This document shows, piece after piece, positions 9,471 through 17,615 of a DNA stretch of 64,000 nucleotides (the stretch's first letter is position 1; each line of letters begins with the position of its first letter). A program made the position numbers and the translations under genes. The notes beneath the pieces were generated by a model that saw only the letters and a list, made by a program, of their open reading frames with translations, ran no database searches and had not been told where the DNA came from. The DNA lies in NCBI GenBank assembly GCA_030066975.1, contig JASJAO010000005.1:218755-282754 (forward strand), given 5' to 3'. The DNA comes from Henriciella sp. (lineage in GTDB: Bacteria > Pseudomonadota > Alphaproteobacteria > Caulobacterales > Hyphomonadaceae).

Positions 9471-10541
9471 TCAGGATTGAACAGCTTTTTCGAGCGCTTT
9501 GGTTCGAAAATCACTCGGGGTCTGCCCGACCTCTGCCTTGAACGCCCGGTTGAACGTCGCCAGCGAAGCATAGCCAGAATCCATGGCGATGGTCAGGATT
9601 GGGATACGCGCCTGCGCTGGGTCTGAGAGCGCTTGCTTCGCATCCCCAAGCCGGTACTGATTCAGGAACGCTGCGAAATTGCGATAGCCGAGCCCCTTAT
9701 TGATCAACGCGCGCAATTGATGCTCCGGAACATTCAGCTTCTGCGCCAACATGCCGATCGACAGCCCCTGTTCTCGGAACAGGTGTTCATTTTCCATCGC
9801 CGCCGTTAGCCGCGTATGGGTCGCAGCGTCTTTCGGATCGACCTTGGGCTTGGCGGGCAATGGTTTTTCGACCGGGTCGAACAGCAAGGTTTCCGGCAAC
9901 AGACGCAAAAACCAAAGCGTCCCAAATACGATGACCGGCCAGGCCACAATCACCCTTATCGTGGTCAGCCAGTCAGGATCACTATTATTGCCTGTCAGGC
10001 CATAATGCAGCGTTTCGCCGCTGATGATGACAAGCGCGGACAGCCCCATTCCGATAACGAACCACAATCGGGTTCTGCGCCGTGTCTCGATCAGGTCGTC
10101 CTTGCGACCAGACAATGCCGTCCAGATCAAATGCGCCAGGACTCCAAAGCCAATCAGCCTGTTGCCGATCATCGCGAGATAAGTCACCGGCTGATACTCC
10201 AGATAGATCGACGTCTGCAAACTAAACACACAAATGATCGACGTCGCGAGCACGCCCCAGTGCCATCGCTGCAACCGAAAATCATCTTGAAACAAGGACA
10301 GACCGAACAGCCACAATAAAACAACGTTCGGCACATGGAAGATCCAGGACACGACTTTGACGACGAGTGGTGCGTCATACCAGCTCGGCATGGTGCTCAG
10401 AAACATGCCGCTCAGACAGATACAACACGCCGCGGCCAGCCGTCCCTGCAACAAATGCCGGGCATCTCGCAGCGTCAGAACTGCCATAAGCAGCAACAAT
10501 GTCACCGCAGAAAACCGGATTGAGGCATCGAGCAAAATCAT
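9471..10541 (-). CDS. Membrane-anchored AraC/XylS-type transcriptional regulator
   Basis: The N-terminal ~225 residues contain about six hydrophobic segments, and the C-terminal ~110 residues are an AraC-type double helix-turn-helix. The first HTH lies around LSIGMLAQKLNVPEHQLRAL and the second around ILTIAMDSGYASLATFNRAF, ending in the canonical GQTPSDFR. Such fusions sense a signal in or at the membrane and act directly on DNA. An ATG four codons downstream of the first possible start was chosen because the hydrophobic region begins right after it. The gene precedes the fatty acid hydroxylase gene on the same strand, a plausible target. Confidence 0.85.
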   Translation of the reverse strand: MILLDASIRFSAVTLLLLMAVLTLRDARHLLQGRLAAACCICLSGMFLSTMPSWYDAPLVVKVVSWIFHVPNVVLLWLFGLSLFQDDFRLQRWHWGVLATSIICVFSLQTSIYLEYQPVTYLAMIGNRLIGFGVLAHLIWTALSGRKDDLIETRRRTRLWFVIGMGLSALVIISGETLHYGLTGNNSDPDWLTTIRVIVAWPVIVFGTLWFLRLLPETLLFDPVEKPLPAKPKVDPKDAATHTRLTAAMENEHLFREQGLSIGMLAQKLNVPEHQLRALINKGLGYRNFAAFLNQYRLGDAKQALSDPAQARIPILTIAMDSGYASLATFNRAFKAEVGQTPSDFRTKALEKAVQS

Positions 10542-10583
10542 GCGCCTAGGCATGCCCGCATTCGCGAAACCGTCAAGACCTGC

Positions 10584-10970
10584 CTATTCGGTGGGTTGCA
10601 ACCGGCCATCGGCATCAGCGATACGATAAAAGCACGATGTGCGCCCAGTATGACAGGCGCCGCCCGTCTGCTTCACACGCATCAGGACCGTATCCTGATC
10701 ACAATCTATCCGCAGCTCCACAACCTCCTGCACATGGCCGGAGGTCTCGCCCTTGATCCACAACTCAGCCCGGGACCGGCTCCAATAGGTTGCACGCCCG
10801 GTTTGCAGCGTCGCCGCCAGCGCCTCAGCATTCATCCAGGCCAGCATCAATACCTCTCCGGTCGCATGATCCTGCGCGATCGCCGCGACCAATCCATCGG
10901 CGTTGAACTTCGGGCGCAGCTGGTCTGTCTCGTCCTGAGCAGTCCCGGACAATGGGGGTTTATATGACAT
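10584..10970 (-). CDS. hisI: Phosphoribosyl-AMP cyclohydrolase
   Basis: HisI opens the adenine ring of phosphoribosyl-AMP, the third step of histidine biosynthesis. The Zn/Mg ligands are visible in DCDQD and in [14 protein letters not shown]. This is the cyclohydrolase alone (about 128 residues) without a fused HisE domain, as usual in alphaproteobacteria. AGGAG five nt upstream supports the ATG at 10970; a GTG lies two codons earlier. Its start overlaps the end of the CoA-transferase gene by 11 nt, suggesting translational coupling although the pathways are unrelated. Other his genes are not in the window. Confidence 0.93.
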   Translation of the reverse strand: MSYKPPLSGTAQDETDQLRPKFNADGLVAAIAQDHATGEVLMLAWMNAEALAATLQTGRATYWSRSRAELWIKGETSGHVQEVVELRIDCDQDTVLMRVKQTGGACHTGRTSCFYRIADADGRLQPTE

Positions 10971-12162
10971 GCTCACTCCTCATCGCGGCGCGGTCGGCTT
11001 CGCTGTACCCCAGAACATCAAGAATTTCATCTGTATGTTCACCCAGCGTCGGCCCTGCACTTGAAACCTCACCCGGCGTATCGCTCAGCTTCGGCACAGG
11101 GGCCTGCATCGGCACGTCCTGCCCGATCAGCGGCGAGAACACGCTGACAATCGCATTGCGCGCCCGGATATGATCATCGGCGAGCATATCGCGCGCCGTA
11201 TTCACCGGCCCGCACGGCACCGCGGCTGCCTCACAAAGGCGCAGCACATCAGCCTTGCTATGTACATGCGTCCAGGCCGCGATCTTCTCATCCAGCTCCA
11301 GTTGATGCGCACCGCGGCCGTCATGCGTGGCAAAGCGCGGATCATCGGCCCAGTCTGCTCCGATCATCTCGGCCAGACGTTCAAACAAGGTGTCCTGATT
11401 GGCCCCGATGATCACCATGCCGTCGAGACACGGATAAGCACTCGACGGCGCCACCTTTGGCAGGATCGCGCCGGTGCGCTGACGGGTGTGATGGCCGAGC
11501 GCATATTCCGGGATCAGGCTTTCCATGAAGGCCATGACACTCTCATAAATCGCCGCATCAATCACCTGACCCTTGCCCGTCTTTTCTCGTAGGTACAGCG
11601 CGATCATCGCACCAAAGGCCGCGAACGTCCCCGTCATCGTATCTCCGAGGCTGACCCCGGCCCGTGCCGGCGGCCGATCCGGTTCCCCAATCAGATGCCG
11701 CAGACCCGCCTTGGCTTCCCCTACGCTGGCATAGCCCGGCTTGTGGCTTTCCGGTCCGGTCTGGCCATAGCCAGAGACCCGCACAACCACCAGCCGCGGA
11801 TTGATGGCCTGCAGAACCTCTGGCCCCAATCCCCATTTCTCAAGCGTCCCCGGCCTGAAATTTTCCACCAGAACATCGGCTGTACTCGCCAGTCGCTTCA
11901 GCACGGCCTGCCCCGCCTCGACCCGCAGATTCAGCGTCAAAGACCGTTTATTGCGCGCGATGATTGGCCACAACAGACCCTGCCCATTGACCTTCACCGC
12001 GCCCCAGTCGCGTGCAGGATCAGGCCGGTCCGGCGCTTCGACCTTGATCACATCAGCGCCAAAATCGCCCAGCAGCTGCGCGCAAAATGGCCCGGCAATC
12101 AGCTGGCCCAGCTCAATCACGCGCAGGCCAGCAAGCGGCGGTTCAACAATCGGTTCTGTCAT
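10960..12162 (-). CDS. CaiB/BaiF (class III) CoA-transferase family protein
   Basis: Class III CoA-transferases move CoA between carboxylic acids through a catalytic aspartyl-CoA. At 400 residues the length is typical. Family features are the N-terminal [30 protein letters not shown], the NKRSLTLNL block and the catalytic aspartate in [13 protein letters not shown] (near residue 175). GAGGGGG directly before ATG 12162 is a strong ribosome site. It is divergent from an HMG-CoA-lyase-like gene with only 29 bp between start codons. That pairing suggests activation of a hydroxy-dicarboxylic acid to its CoA ester and then retro-aldol cleavage, which is inference from context. Confidence 0.88.
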   Translation of the reverse strand: MTEPIVEPPLAGLRVIELGQLIAGPFCAQLLGDFGADVIKVEAPDRPDPARDWGAVKVNGQGLLWPIIARNKRSLTLNLRVEAGQAVLKRLASTADVLVENFRPGTLEKWGLGPEVLQAINPRLVVVRVSGYGQTGPESHKPGYASVGEAKAGLRHLIGEPDRPPARAGVSLGDTMTGTFAAFGAMIALYLREKTGKGQVIDAAIYESVMAFMESLIPEYALGHHTRQRTGAILPKVAPSSAYPCLDGMVIIGANQDTLFERLAEMIGADWADDPRFATHDGRGAHQLELDEKIAAWTHVHSKADVLRLCEAAAVPCGPVNTARDMLADDHIRARNAIVSVFSPLIGQDVPMQAPVPKLSDTPGEVSSAGPTLGEHTDEILDVLGYSEADRAAMRSEHVI

Positions 12163-12191
12163 TCCCCCTCAATGCCCGTTAAATACCCTGC

Positions 12192-13085
12192 ATGACAAGA
12201 CGCATTGATATCGTGGAGGTCGGCCCGCGCGACGGGTTACAGAATGATCCCGGCACTCTGACCACAGAACAGAAGCTCGAATTCATCACCCGCCTCGAGG
12301 ACGCAGGCGTCAAACGCATGGAGTCCGGCTCCTTCGTCTCGCCCCGCGCCGTACCCAAAATGGCCGACAGCGCAGAGGTCTTTCGCGGCCTCGACCGCAC
12401 CCGCAAGACCCGCCACATCGCCCTCGCCCTCAACGAAAAAGGTGTCCGCCGCGCCGTGGATGCCAAGGCCGATGAGATCAATTTCGTCCTCGTCGCGGGT
12501 GAAGGCTTTGGGCTAAAGAACCAGCGCATGACCCCGCAGGAAAGCGCCGACGCGCTCGCTGCCTGCGCGCCTTTGATCCACGAAGCCGAAATCCCGCTCT
12601 CGGCCACCATTTCCGTCGCCTTCGGTGACCCTTATTCCGGCGAGGTTGAGCCTGCCGTGGTCGCCAATCTCGCCGCCCAGGCCCAGCGCGCAGGCGTCGC
12701 CGAGGTCGGTCTTGGCGACACGATCGGCGTCGCCACGCCGTGGGATGTGCGCAATGTGATTGAGCAGGTCCGCCTACAGGCCCCGGATGTCTATCTGCGC
12801 TTGCACTTCCACGATACACGCGGGGCCGGACTGGCCAACGTCTTCGCGGCTGTCGAGGCCGGGATTGATGTGATTGACGCAAGCTGCGGCGGCATTGGCG
12901 GCTGCCCCTTTGCTCCGGCTGCAACTGGCAATGTCGCCACCGAAGACGTCGTCTACATGCTGGAGCGCGCTGGCTTCGAAACCGGGATCGACCTCGGCAA
13001 GATGATCGAAACTGCCAAATGGCTCGAACCCCTGCTGGGCCACAAGGTCAGCTCCAGCCTCAGCAAAGCGGGCGCGTTTCCGTAA
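12192..13085 (+). CDS. Hydroxymethylglutaryl-CoA lyase-like enzyme
   Basis: This is a DRE-TIM-type aldolase that cleaves HMG-CoA, or a similar 3-hydroxy-3-methyl acyl-CoA, to acetyl-CoA plus a keto acid. Present are the N-terminal VGPRDGLQND, the HFHDTRG metal ligands and the lyase signature around GGIGGCPFAPAATGN carrying the catalytic cysteine. At 297 residues it matches bacterial MvaB/LiuE proteins. No Shine-Dalgarno is visible before ATG 12192, and TTAAATAC lies at -10 spacing relative to the ATG, so the mRNA may be leaderless. Its divergent CoA-transferase neighbour may supply the CoA thioester. The substrate is uncertain, so no symbol is assigned. Confidence 0.88.
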   Translation: MTRRIDIVEVGPRDGLQNDPGTLTTEQKLEFITRLEDAGVKRMESGSFVSPRAVPKMADSAEVFRGLDRTRKTRHIALALNEKGVRRAVDAKADEINFVLVAGEGFGLKNQRMTPQESADALAACAPLIHEAEIPLSATISVAFGDPYSGEVEPAVVANLAAQAQRAGVAEVGLGDTIGVATPWDVRNVIEQVRLQAPDVYLRLHFHDTRGAGLANVFAAVEAGIDVIDASCGGIGGCPFAPAATGNVATEDVVYMLERAGFETGIDLGKMIETAKWLEPLLGHKVSSSLSKAGAFP

Positions 13086-13151
13086 AACCAATTCGCAAAA
13101 CGAGACAGAGACCAAAGACCCAATCCCCGTTTGATGCTATCATATCTCATC

Positions 13152-13619
13152 ATGCCCAAGTTGACGGAAGAGATAAAAGCCTTTGCCGCGAAACAGCGGC
13201 TCGGCTTTCTGGCCACGGTTTGCCCCGATGGCTCGCCCAATCTATCGCCGAAAGGCCTGACCTTTGTCTATGACGCAACAAGGATCGTGATTGGAGACGT
13301 CAGATCTCCCGGCACGATTGCGAACCTGCGCGCCAACCCGGTGGCGGAACTCAACATCGTGGATCGCAACACACGCAAAGGGTTTCGCTTCAAAGGCACC
13401 TGCCAGATCCATACGTCCGGCGCCGACTTCGATCGCTTTCTAACCTTCCTTCGTGCCCAGGGAGCCTCTTCCGACATCGCCTCCGTAATCGAGATGACCG
13501 TCACCCGCGTTCGCCAGGTCATCTCCCCCGCCTATGACAACGGCGCCTCAGAAGCCGACATAGAACGCCGGTTCCGACAACACTACGCTGACGAGCCAGA
13601 CACCTCTCCTGGAAAATAG
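13152..13619 (+). CDS. Pyridoxamine 5'-phosphate oxidase-fold (FMN-binding) protein
   Basis: The product is about 155 residues of the PNPOx-like split-barrel type: LGFLATVCPDGSPNLSPKG, GDVRSPGTIANLRANP and NTRKGFRFKGTCQIHT match the flavin-binding barrel of general-stress or flavin-reductase-like proteins. The ATG at 13152 (MPKLTEEI) is preferred over one seven codons upstream because the conserved region begins right after it. It lies 66 bp after the lyase gene on the same strand. The substrate is unknown. Confidence 0.75.
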   Translation: MPKLTEEIKAFAAKQRLGFLATVCPDGSPNLSPKGLTFVYDATRIVIGDVRSPGTIANLRANPVAELNIVDRNTRKGFRFKGTCQIHTSGADFDRFLTFLRAQGASSDIASVIEMTVTRVRQVISPAYDNGASEADIERRFRQHYADEPDTSPGK

Positions 13620-13730
13620 AGGGTAATAGTGCCATTGCGTGCATCTACACCGGACCATCACAACACTTCTCAAAGACCGATCGAGCACAAACCAGGCGAC
13701 CATCGAGGGGCGAGTTTAGGGCGCTAAGGC

Positions 13731-13761
13731 AATGTCCGCGTCCGGCGTCAGAGGGGACATT
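13731..13761. repeat. Intergenic repeat unit with inverted ends (copy 1)
   Basis: AATGTCC at the left and GGACATT at the right form an inverted repeat around GCGTCCGGCGTCAGAGG. The 11-mer ATGTCCGCGTC recurs at 14766-14776, on the other side of the next two genes. The unit looks like a dispersed intergenic element. The rest of the 13,620-13,770 gap shows nothing else I can name. Confidence 0.45.
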
Positions 13762-13770
13762 CGCTGCAAC

Positions 13771-14205
13771 TTAAGATTCATTGGAAAAATACTCCATCCG
13801 ACTCTTGATAAACGGAACTTTGAGGCCGCTGATCTGTTTGTAGCCAATGGCCCAGTCGTCACCTTCTAGGTATTCGAGAGTTCGTGAGACCGTCCTGCCA
13901 AATTGGCTTTTCGTGACCAAGCGAGTATCGCCCGTGACAATCCCATCAAGCAAAGTCTCGACGTGAGACTTTACGCTCGGATAAGGGAAAATGTAGGACC
14001 AAAAGTCTTTGAAACCGATGTTTATTTCGTCGCCATTCTGGAGACCTAGGTTGAGTTCGAACGACAAACCTTCTTGTAGAGGAATGGTCATCAGCAACTC
14101 AAGATCGTTCTGTTCCTTTAATTCGATGCGTAAGCCATGCTTCGCAGCAAACGCCCGGAACAGCTTTTCAACTTCGTTTTCAAAATTGAGCAATTGCGAC
14201 TCCAC
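13771..14205 (-). CDS. Hypothetical protein of unknown family
   Basis: The predicted soluble protein is about 144 residues with a regular amphipathic beginning (NFENEVEKLFRAFAAKHGLRIELK), a middle LSFELNLGLQNGDEINIGF segment rich in beta-strand residues and a tail ending FSNES. I cannot name a function. The start is uncertain: the frame stays open to 14469, and ATG 14340 is possible, but the upstream 45 codons look non-coding and cover the start of the divergent gene, so GTG 14205 is preferred. Base composition is lower in GC than the flanking metabolic genes, consistent with an accessory patch. Confidence 0.5.
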   Translation of the reverse strand: MESQLLNFENEVEKLFRAFAAKHGLRIELKEQNDLELLMTIPLQEGLSFELNLGLQNGDEINIGFKDFWSYIFPYPSVKSHVETLLDGIVTGDTRLVTKSQFGRTVSRTLEYLEGDDWAIGYKQISGLKVPFIKSRMEYFSNES

Positions 14206-14338
14206 CCAGCGGGTATCCCGCCGTAGATTAATTCTATTGAAGTCTGCGGCGCAAGTCCGACCTAGTGCCCGCTCACGAGCCCAAAGCAGACATTGCAATC
14301 CGGGTTTGCTATCGGGCTGCAGCAAAGGAAACGACACC

Positions 14339-14758
14339 ATGACGTCAGCGCTTAACAGGCCAAAACTATTCACCGCTATTGTGGTTGGTGTGATGTCCAC
14401 AGTGATAATCATGGGCCTGATACTGTGTTTTCTACAGCCGACAAAATTATGGAGGTGGATCGCCTCCATGTCCTTTCTTCCGATCGTCAGCCTTCTCCTG
14501 ATATGGATACATGGGAGGCTCTCAGATGAGACCGTGCGACGTCAGATCGGAAAGCTACGTGCAGGGATGGTCGGTGCTGGAGTTCTTCTGGCGACGTCGC
14601 TGGGCTTCTCAATAACCGATGTACTGCAATGGACTGATCCAGACGCAAATGGTGCGATGCGAATGGTTTGGATTTTATTCCCAGCGATGTTTATTGCAGT
14701 TTCTGATGTCTTTGGGAGTTGGCTTTCCCATAAGGCTGAGGGTCCGCCCGAAAATTGA
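14339..14758 (+). CDS. Small hypothetical membrane protein
   Basis: The product is about 139 residues with four predicted transmembrane segments (roughly 10-32, 42-58, 74-95 and 105-125) and a charged C-terminus. AAGGAAA about 8-13 nt upstream of ATG 14339 supports the start. The frame is open further upstream, but that part is antisense to the neighbouring gene. No family recognised. It forms an accessory pair with the divergent hypothetical gene, the pair being bordered by copies of an intergenic repeat. Confidence 0.5.
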   Translation: MTSALNRPKLFTAIVVGVMSTVIIMGLILCFLQPTKLWRWIASMSFLPIVSLLLIWIHGRLSDETVRRQIGKLRAGMVGAGVLLATSLGFSITDVLQWTDPDANGAMRMVWILFPAMFIAVSDVFGSWLSHKAEGPPEN

Positions 14759-14890
14759 GTTGGATATGTCCGCGTCTGACCCATTGTGAGTGCCCGTCAG
14801 GGTGTTTTAGGAAGCTCGCTTCTACTCGGTTTCTTGTTGGATAGACATCAACTTATCCTCCCCTCCCAAATCTCGCGTATGCTTCTGCCC

Positions 14891-15265
14891 ATGGACATTC
14901 GCTTCACTCTCTCTGCTGTGGCCCACCTGCCGGTCTATCTCTGGCCGTGGGTGTGGTGGCAGCTGTTTGCGATCAAACGCTGGTGCCGGGTGAACAACCG
15001 CAAGGTCCTCTGGCAGGCGGATGAGCACGGAAAAGTCTGGGTCACTTACGTCTCAGATGACGAGAAAGACCTCACCGCCTGGTTTCATCAACAGAACAAG
15101 ATCTACCGCCCGCATTGGTATGCGATCTACAATGAATCCGGCGAAATGCACCTCAGCGCGATCCACTACTGGATGGGCCGGATCATGGAATGCGGCGAGC
15201 GGTTTATGCATCGCGTAGTGTCTCAGGCGGTGCGGACTTTGCCTGCCATTGAAGACAGCTCCTAG
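14891..15265 (+). CDS. Hypothetical protein with one hydrophobic N-terminal segment
   Basis: The product is about 124 residues. It starts with a hydrophobic/tryptophan-rich stretch (VAHLPVYLWPWVWWQLFAIKRW), followed by a soluble region with DEHGKVWVTYVSDDEKDLTAW and HWYAIYNESGEMHL that resembles a small beta-rich domain. The start is uncertain (ATG 14891 or ATG 14879; neither has a clear ribosome site). A typical short membrane-tethered protein of unknown function in this lineage. Confidence 0.5.
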   Translation: MDIRFTLSAVAHLPVYLWPWVWWQLFAIKRWCRVNNRKVLWQADEHGKVWVTYVSDDEKDLTAWFHQQNKIYRPHWYAIYNESGEMHLSAIHYWMGRIMECGERFMHRVVSQAVRTLPAIEDSS

Positions 15266-15278
15266 CGACCCGCAGATG

Positions 15279-15361
15279 CCCGCGCAGGCGGGCACCCATG
15301 GACCGATCTCAGCCCAAAGCGCCTGAGGAACGTACGGTCCATGGACACCCGCCTGTGCGGG
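15279..15361. repeat. REP-like long imperfect inverted repeat
   Basis: A 27-bp left arm (15279-15305) and a 27-bp right arm (15335-15361) are complementary with about four mismatches and enclose 29 nt. The arms contain CCCGC-CAGGCGGG and the palindrome-like CCATGG. This fits a REP/BIME-type intergenic element. The remaining 15,362-15,511 stretch holds no supported gene. Confidence 0.6.
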
Positions 15362-15511
15362 TATCGGCCGAAGCCTCCAAACGACAACTCACCTTCCCCC
15401 ACAGCCGCATCCGCGGCCGCACGTGCTGGCCTCAACTCAAAGCGCCGCAATCACCCCTCGAACGCACCCGGGTACCGCTCCCCCTATTCCGGCGATGTCT
15501 TTGGCCTTGAT

Positions 15512-15721
15512 CTAACCGGTCAGATCTTCCGCCAGGACAGTCATGTTGACCGAGTAAGATACCTCGCCCTCGTCTGTATCCTTATACACCACAGCGAGAA
15601 ATTCCGCGCCCAGGTAGACCTCAACCGAATCGTCGGTTTCCTTCCGCGCGACCAGACGCAATCCCGGGTTCAGCTTTTCTTTCAGATACGCCTCAAGGCG
15701 CAATACTTCTTCGCGGTCCAT
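15512..15721 (-). CDS. DUF3126 family protein
   Basis: This 69-residue soluble protein matches the small alphaproteobacterial DUF3126 family: an N-terminal helix REEVLRLEAYLKEKLNPGLRL, then strands with DDSVEVYLGAEFLAVVYKDTDEGE and an ending VNMTVLAEDL. Function unknown. It stands alone between a REP-like element and a membrane-protein gene. Confidence 0.85.
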   Translation of the reverse strand: MDREEVLRLEAYLKEKLNPGLRLVARKETDDSVEVYLGAEFLAVVYKDTDEGEVSYSVNMTVLAEDLTG

Positions 15722-15797
15722 GGCAGATGATCCTTAATGCTTTCAGATCTGCCATAAGCGAGTCCCCAGAAAATGGAAACCGCGATGACTGCGTCTA

Positions 15798-16160
15798 TTA
15801 GTAGAAACTCATCTTGGATTTCTCTTTCGGTGCTTCGCCGGGTTCCGGCGGATTAGCGATCCGCCATAAACCGCCAAACAGGAGGAAGAGCAGCTCAACA
15901 ATAATCCGAGCCACCAGCGTGGTGACCACGCCGAAAATCGTCGCTTCGTTGATCAGCAAGCGCACCACCGCATTGCTCTGGCTGTTATCACTCGGGTTGC
16001 GCATCAGATCCAGATTGGCCAGCCAATTGGCGAAATCGTCCATCGTGAGATAGGCCTGCGGATAGAACAGAATGGACAGCATGATCAGAAAGATCGCGAC
16101 AATGAAGGTCAGCACGATCTTGGTCGACGCCATCGAAAGCGCGCGAAACACAGTCAACAT
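15798..16160 (-). CDS. Hypothetical membrane protein
   Basis: The product is about 120 residues with two strongly hydrophobic segments (around residues 15-35 and 75-97) separated by a periplasmic-looking loop with MDDFANWLANLDLMRNP. The C-terminus is Pro/Glu/Lys-rich. ATG 16160 is preceded by AAAGGGGAAG; an extension 14 codons upstream lacks support. No family recognised. Confidence 0.6.
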   Translation of the reverse strand: MLTVFRALSMASTKIVLTFIVAIFLIMLSILFYPQAYLTMDDFANWLANLDLMRNPSDNSQSNAVVRLLINEATIFGVVTTLVARIIVELLFLLFGGLWRIANPPEPGEAPKEKSKMSFY

Positions 16161-16232
16161 ATCCGACTTCCCCTTTGTTTCGGATCCCAAACATACCGCC
16201 AATCCCGATCAGCGTAAATCCGGCGCGAAGGT

Positions 16233-17012
16233 TTAGTCACCGCTCCAGTTCGGTTTGCGCTTCTGAGCAAAGGCCAGCGGCCCCTCGATAAAGTCGGGGC
16301 CTTTCAGCATGTTGGAGATGCCCTCATACTTCGCCTTAAAAGCTTCTTCGAAATTCGCCGTATCCAGCCCTTTCATCACAACTTCCTTGGAACAGCGGAT
16401 CGACGCCGGGCTGCACTCTTCAATCATGCTGGCCCATTTCATCGCCGCGTCCATCAGGTCGGCCTGCGGTACAACATCATTCACAAATCCCAGCTCTTTT
16501 CCTTCAGCGGCATAAACATGGCGGCCGGTCAGGATCATGCTCATTGCCCGCTTCAGCCCGATCTGACGCGGCAAGCGATGTAATCCACCTGCGAGCGCGG
16601 CGAGCCCCACTTTCGGCTCAGGCAGCGCAAAGCGCGCGCTGTCAGCAGCAATGATCAGATCGCAGGCAAGCGCAATCTCAAACCCGCCGCCCATGGCAAC
16701 GCCATTGACTGCGGCAATCACTGGCTTGTTGAGATCATAGCGATTGGTCAGTCCGCCAAAGCCGCTCGGCACCGGAAACATTTCACCGCCTTCGGCTTGA
16801 TAGCGCAAATCATTGCCAGCGCTGAAGGCGCGATCTCCCGCTCCGGTAATGACGGCCACCCAAAGATCCTTGTCCGCGGCGAACTTGTCAAAAACCTCAC
16901 CAAGTTCCTTGTTGGCCGGTGGATGCAGCGCGTTCATCTTTTCCGGTCGGTTCATCTCAACAATCAGGACATGCCCTTTTGTTTCGGTTTTCACGAATTC
17001 ATAATCTGCCAT
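16233..17012 (-). CDS. Enoyl-CoA hydratase/isomerase (crotonase) family protein
   Basis: This is a crotonase-fold enzyme acting on acyl-CoA, 259 residues long. The oxyanion-hole segments AFSAGNDLRY and VNGVAMGGGFEIALACDLIIA are present. The second catalytic region, EPKVGLAALAGGLHRLPRQIG, lacks the usual P-GGG-glutamate of true hydratases and is closer to the carnitinyl-CoA dehydratase-like branch. The C-terminal KRKPNWSGD end is typical of that group. GGAG sits before ATG 17012. Substrate unknown. Confidence 0.85.
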   Translation of the reverse strand: MADYEFVKTETKGHVLIVEMNRPEKMNALHPPANKELGEVFDKFAADKDLWVAVITGAGDRAFSAGNDLRYQAEGGEMFPVPSGFGGLTNRYDLNKPVIAAVNGVAMGGGFEIALACDLIIAADSARFALPEPKVGLAALAGGLHRLPRQIGLKRAMSMILTGRHVYAAEGKELGFVNDVVPQADLMDAAMKWASMIEECSPASIRCSKEVVMKGLDTANFEEAFKAKYEGISNMLKGPDFIEGPLAFAQKRKPNWSGD

Positions 17013-17084
17013 AGCGCCGCTCCTCCACTGCTTTTGGGATCAGGCTATTGGTGTATGATCGCGAATCAAGGATGACGTGGCGAT

Positions 17085-17615
17085 ATGGCAAACCAACAGC
17101 CCCTGGATCTGGCCGAGATTGATCCGCCCCGCTGGCGAATTATGACGGGCGATACGGTCTATGGTCCCTACACGCTGGGCCAGATGCGCAGCTTTGTAAG
17201 CGAAGCGCGTCTGACTGTCACCTCCAAAGTCGCCGATGGCGATGGCGGCGCTTTTATTGAAGCGCGAGAGCATACCGACCTGAAGCCGCTCTTCTCGGCG
17301 GCACCGGCTCGCGCCCGGAAGGCACCGCAAACCGAGCCCTCCAATCTCATGGTGATCATTCGCCATACCGGCGATAGCCGCGCGACCGTTCTGAACGTGT
17401 TGAACGAACTTGGCCGGTTCGCTGAAATGATGCCGGGGGCGTATCTGCTCTCTTCGACAGAGCGCGTCTCGCAAATCCGCTTGCAGCTTGCAGAAGCCGC
17501 CGCGCCCGGAGACCAGATCGTCATCGTCAATGCCTCGACCGGGCGCCTCGCCTGGGCTGGTCTGGGGACTGAGACAGACGCACTCGTCCGCTCGGTCTGG
17601 ACCCCCAAGGCCTAG
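17085..17615 (+). CDS. GYF-like domain protein, function unknown
   Basis: The N-terminal 70 residues resemble the GYF_2 fold (WRIMTGDTVYGPYTLGQMRSFVSEARLT), a small domain that in bacteria usually tethers other activities. The remaining ~100 residues are an unassigned alpha/beta region (VIIRHTGDSRATVLNVLNELG, then QIVIVNASTGRLAWAGLG). No signal peptide or membrane segment is visible. Its TAG overlaps the stop of the convergent GMC oxidoreductase inside the palindrome GGCCTAGGCC. Confidence 0.65.
   Translation: MANQQPLDLAEIDPPRWRIMTGDTVYGPYTLGQMRSFVSEARLTVTSKVADGDGGAFIEAREHTDLKPLFSAAPARARKAPQTEPSNLMVIIRHTGDSRATVLNVLNELGRFAEMMPGAYLLSSTERVSQIRLQLAEAAAPGDQIVIVNASTGRLAWAGLGTETDALVRSVWTPKA

Noticed and set aside
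15262..15450. 62-codon minus-strand frame over the REP-like element
   Set aside because: It is read through the inverted repeat and lacks a ribosome site; the palindrome explains the open frame.
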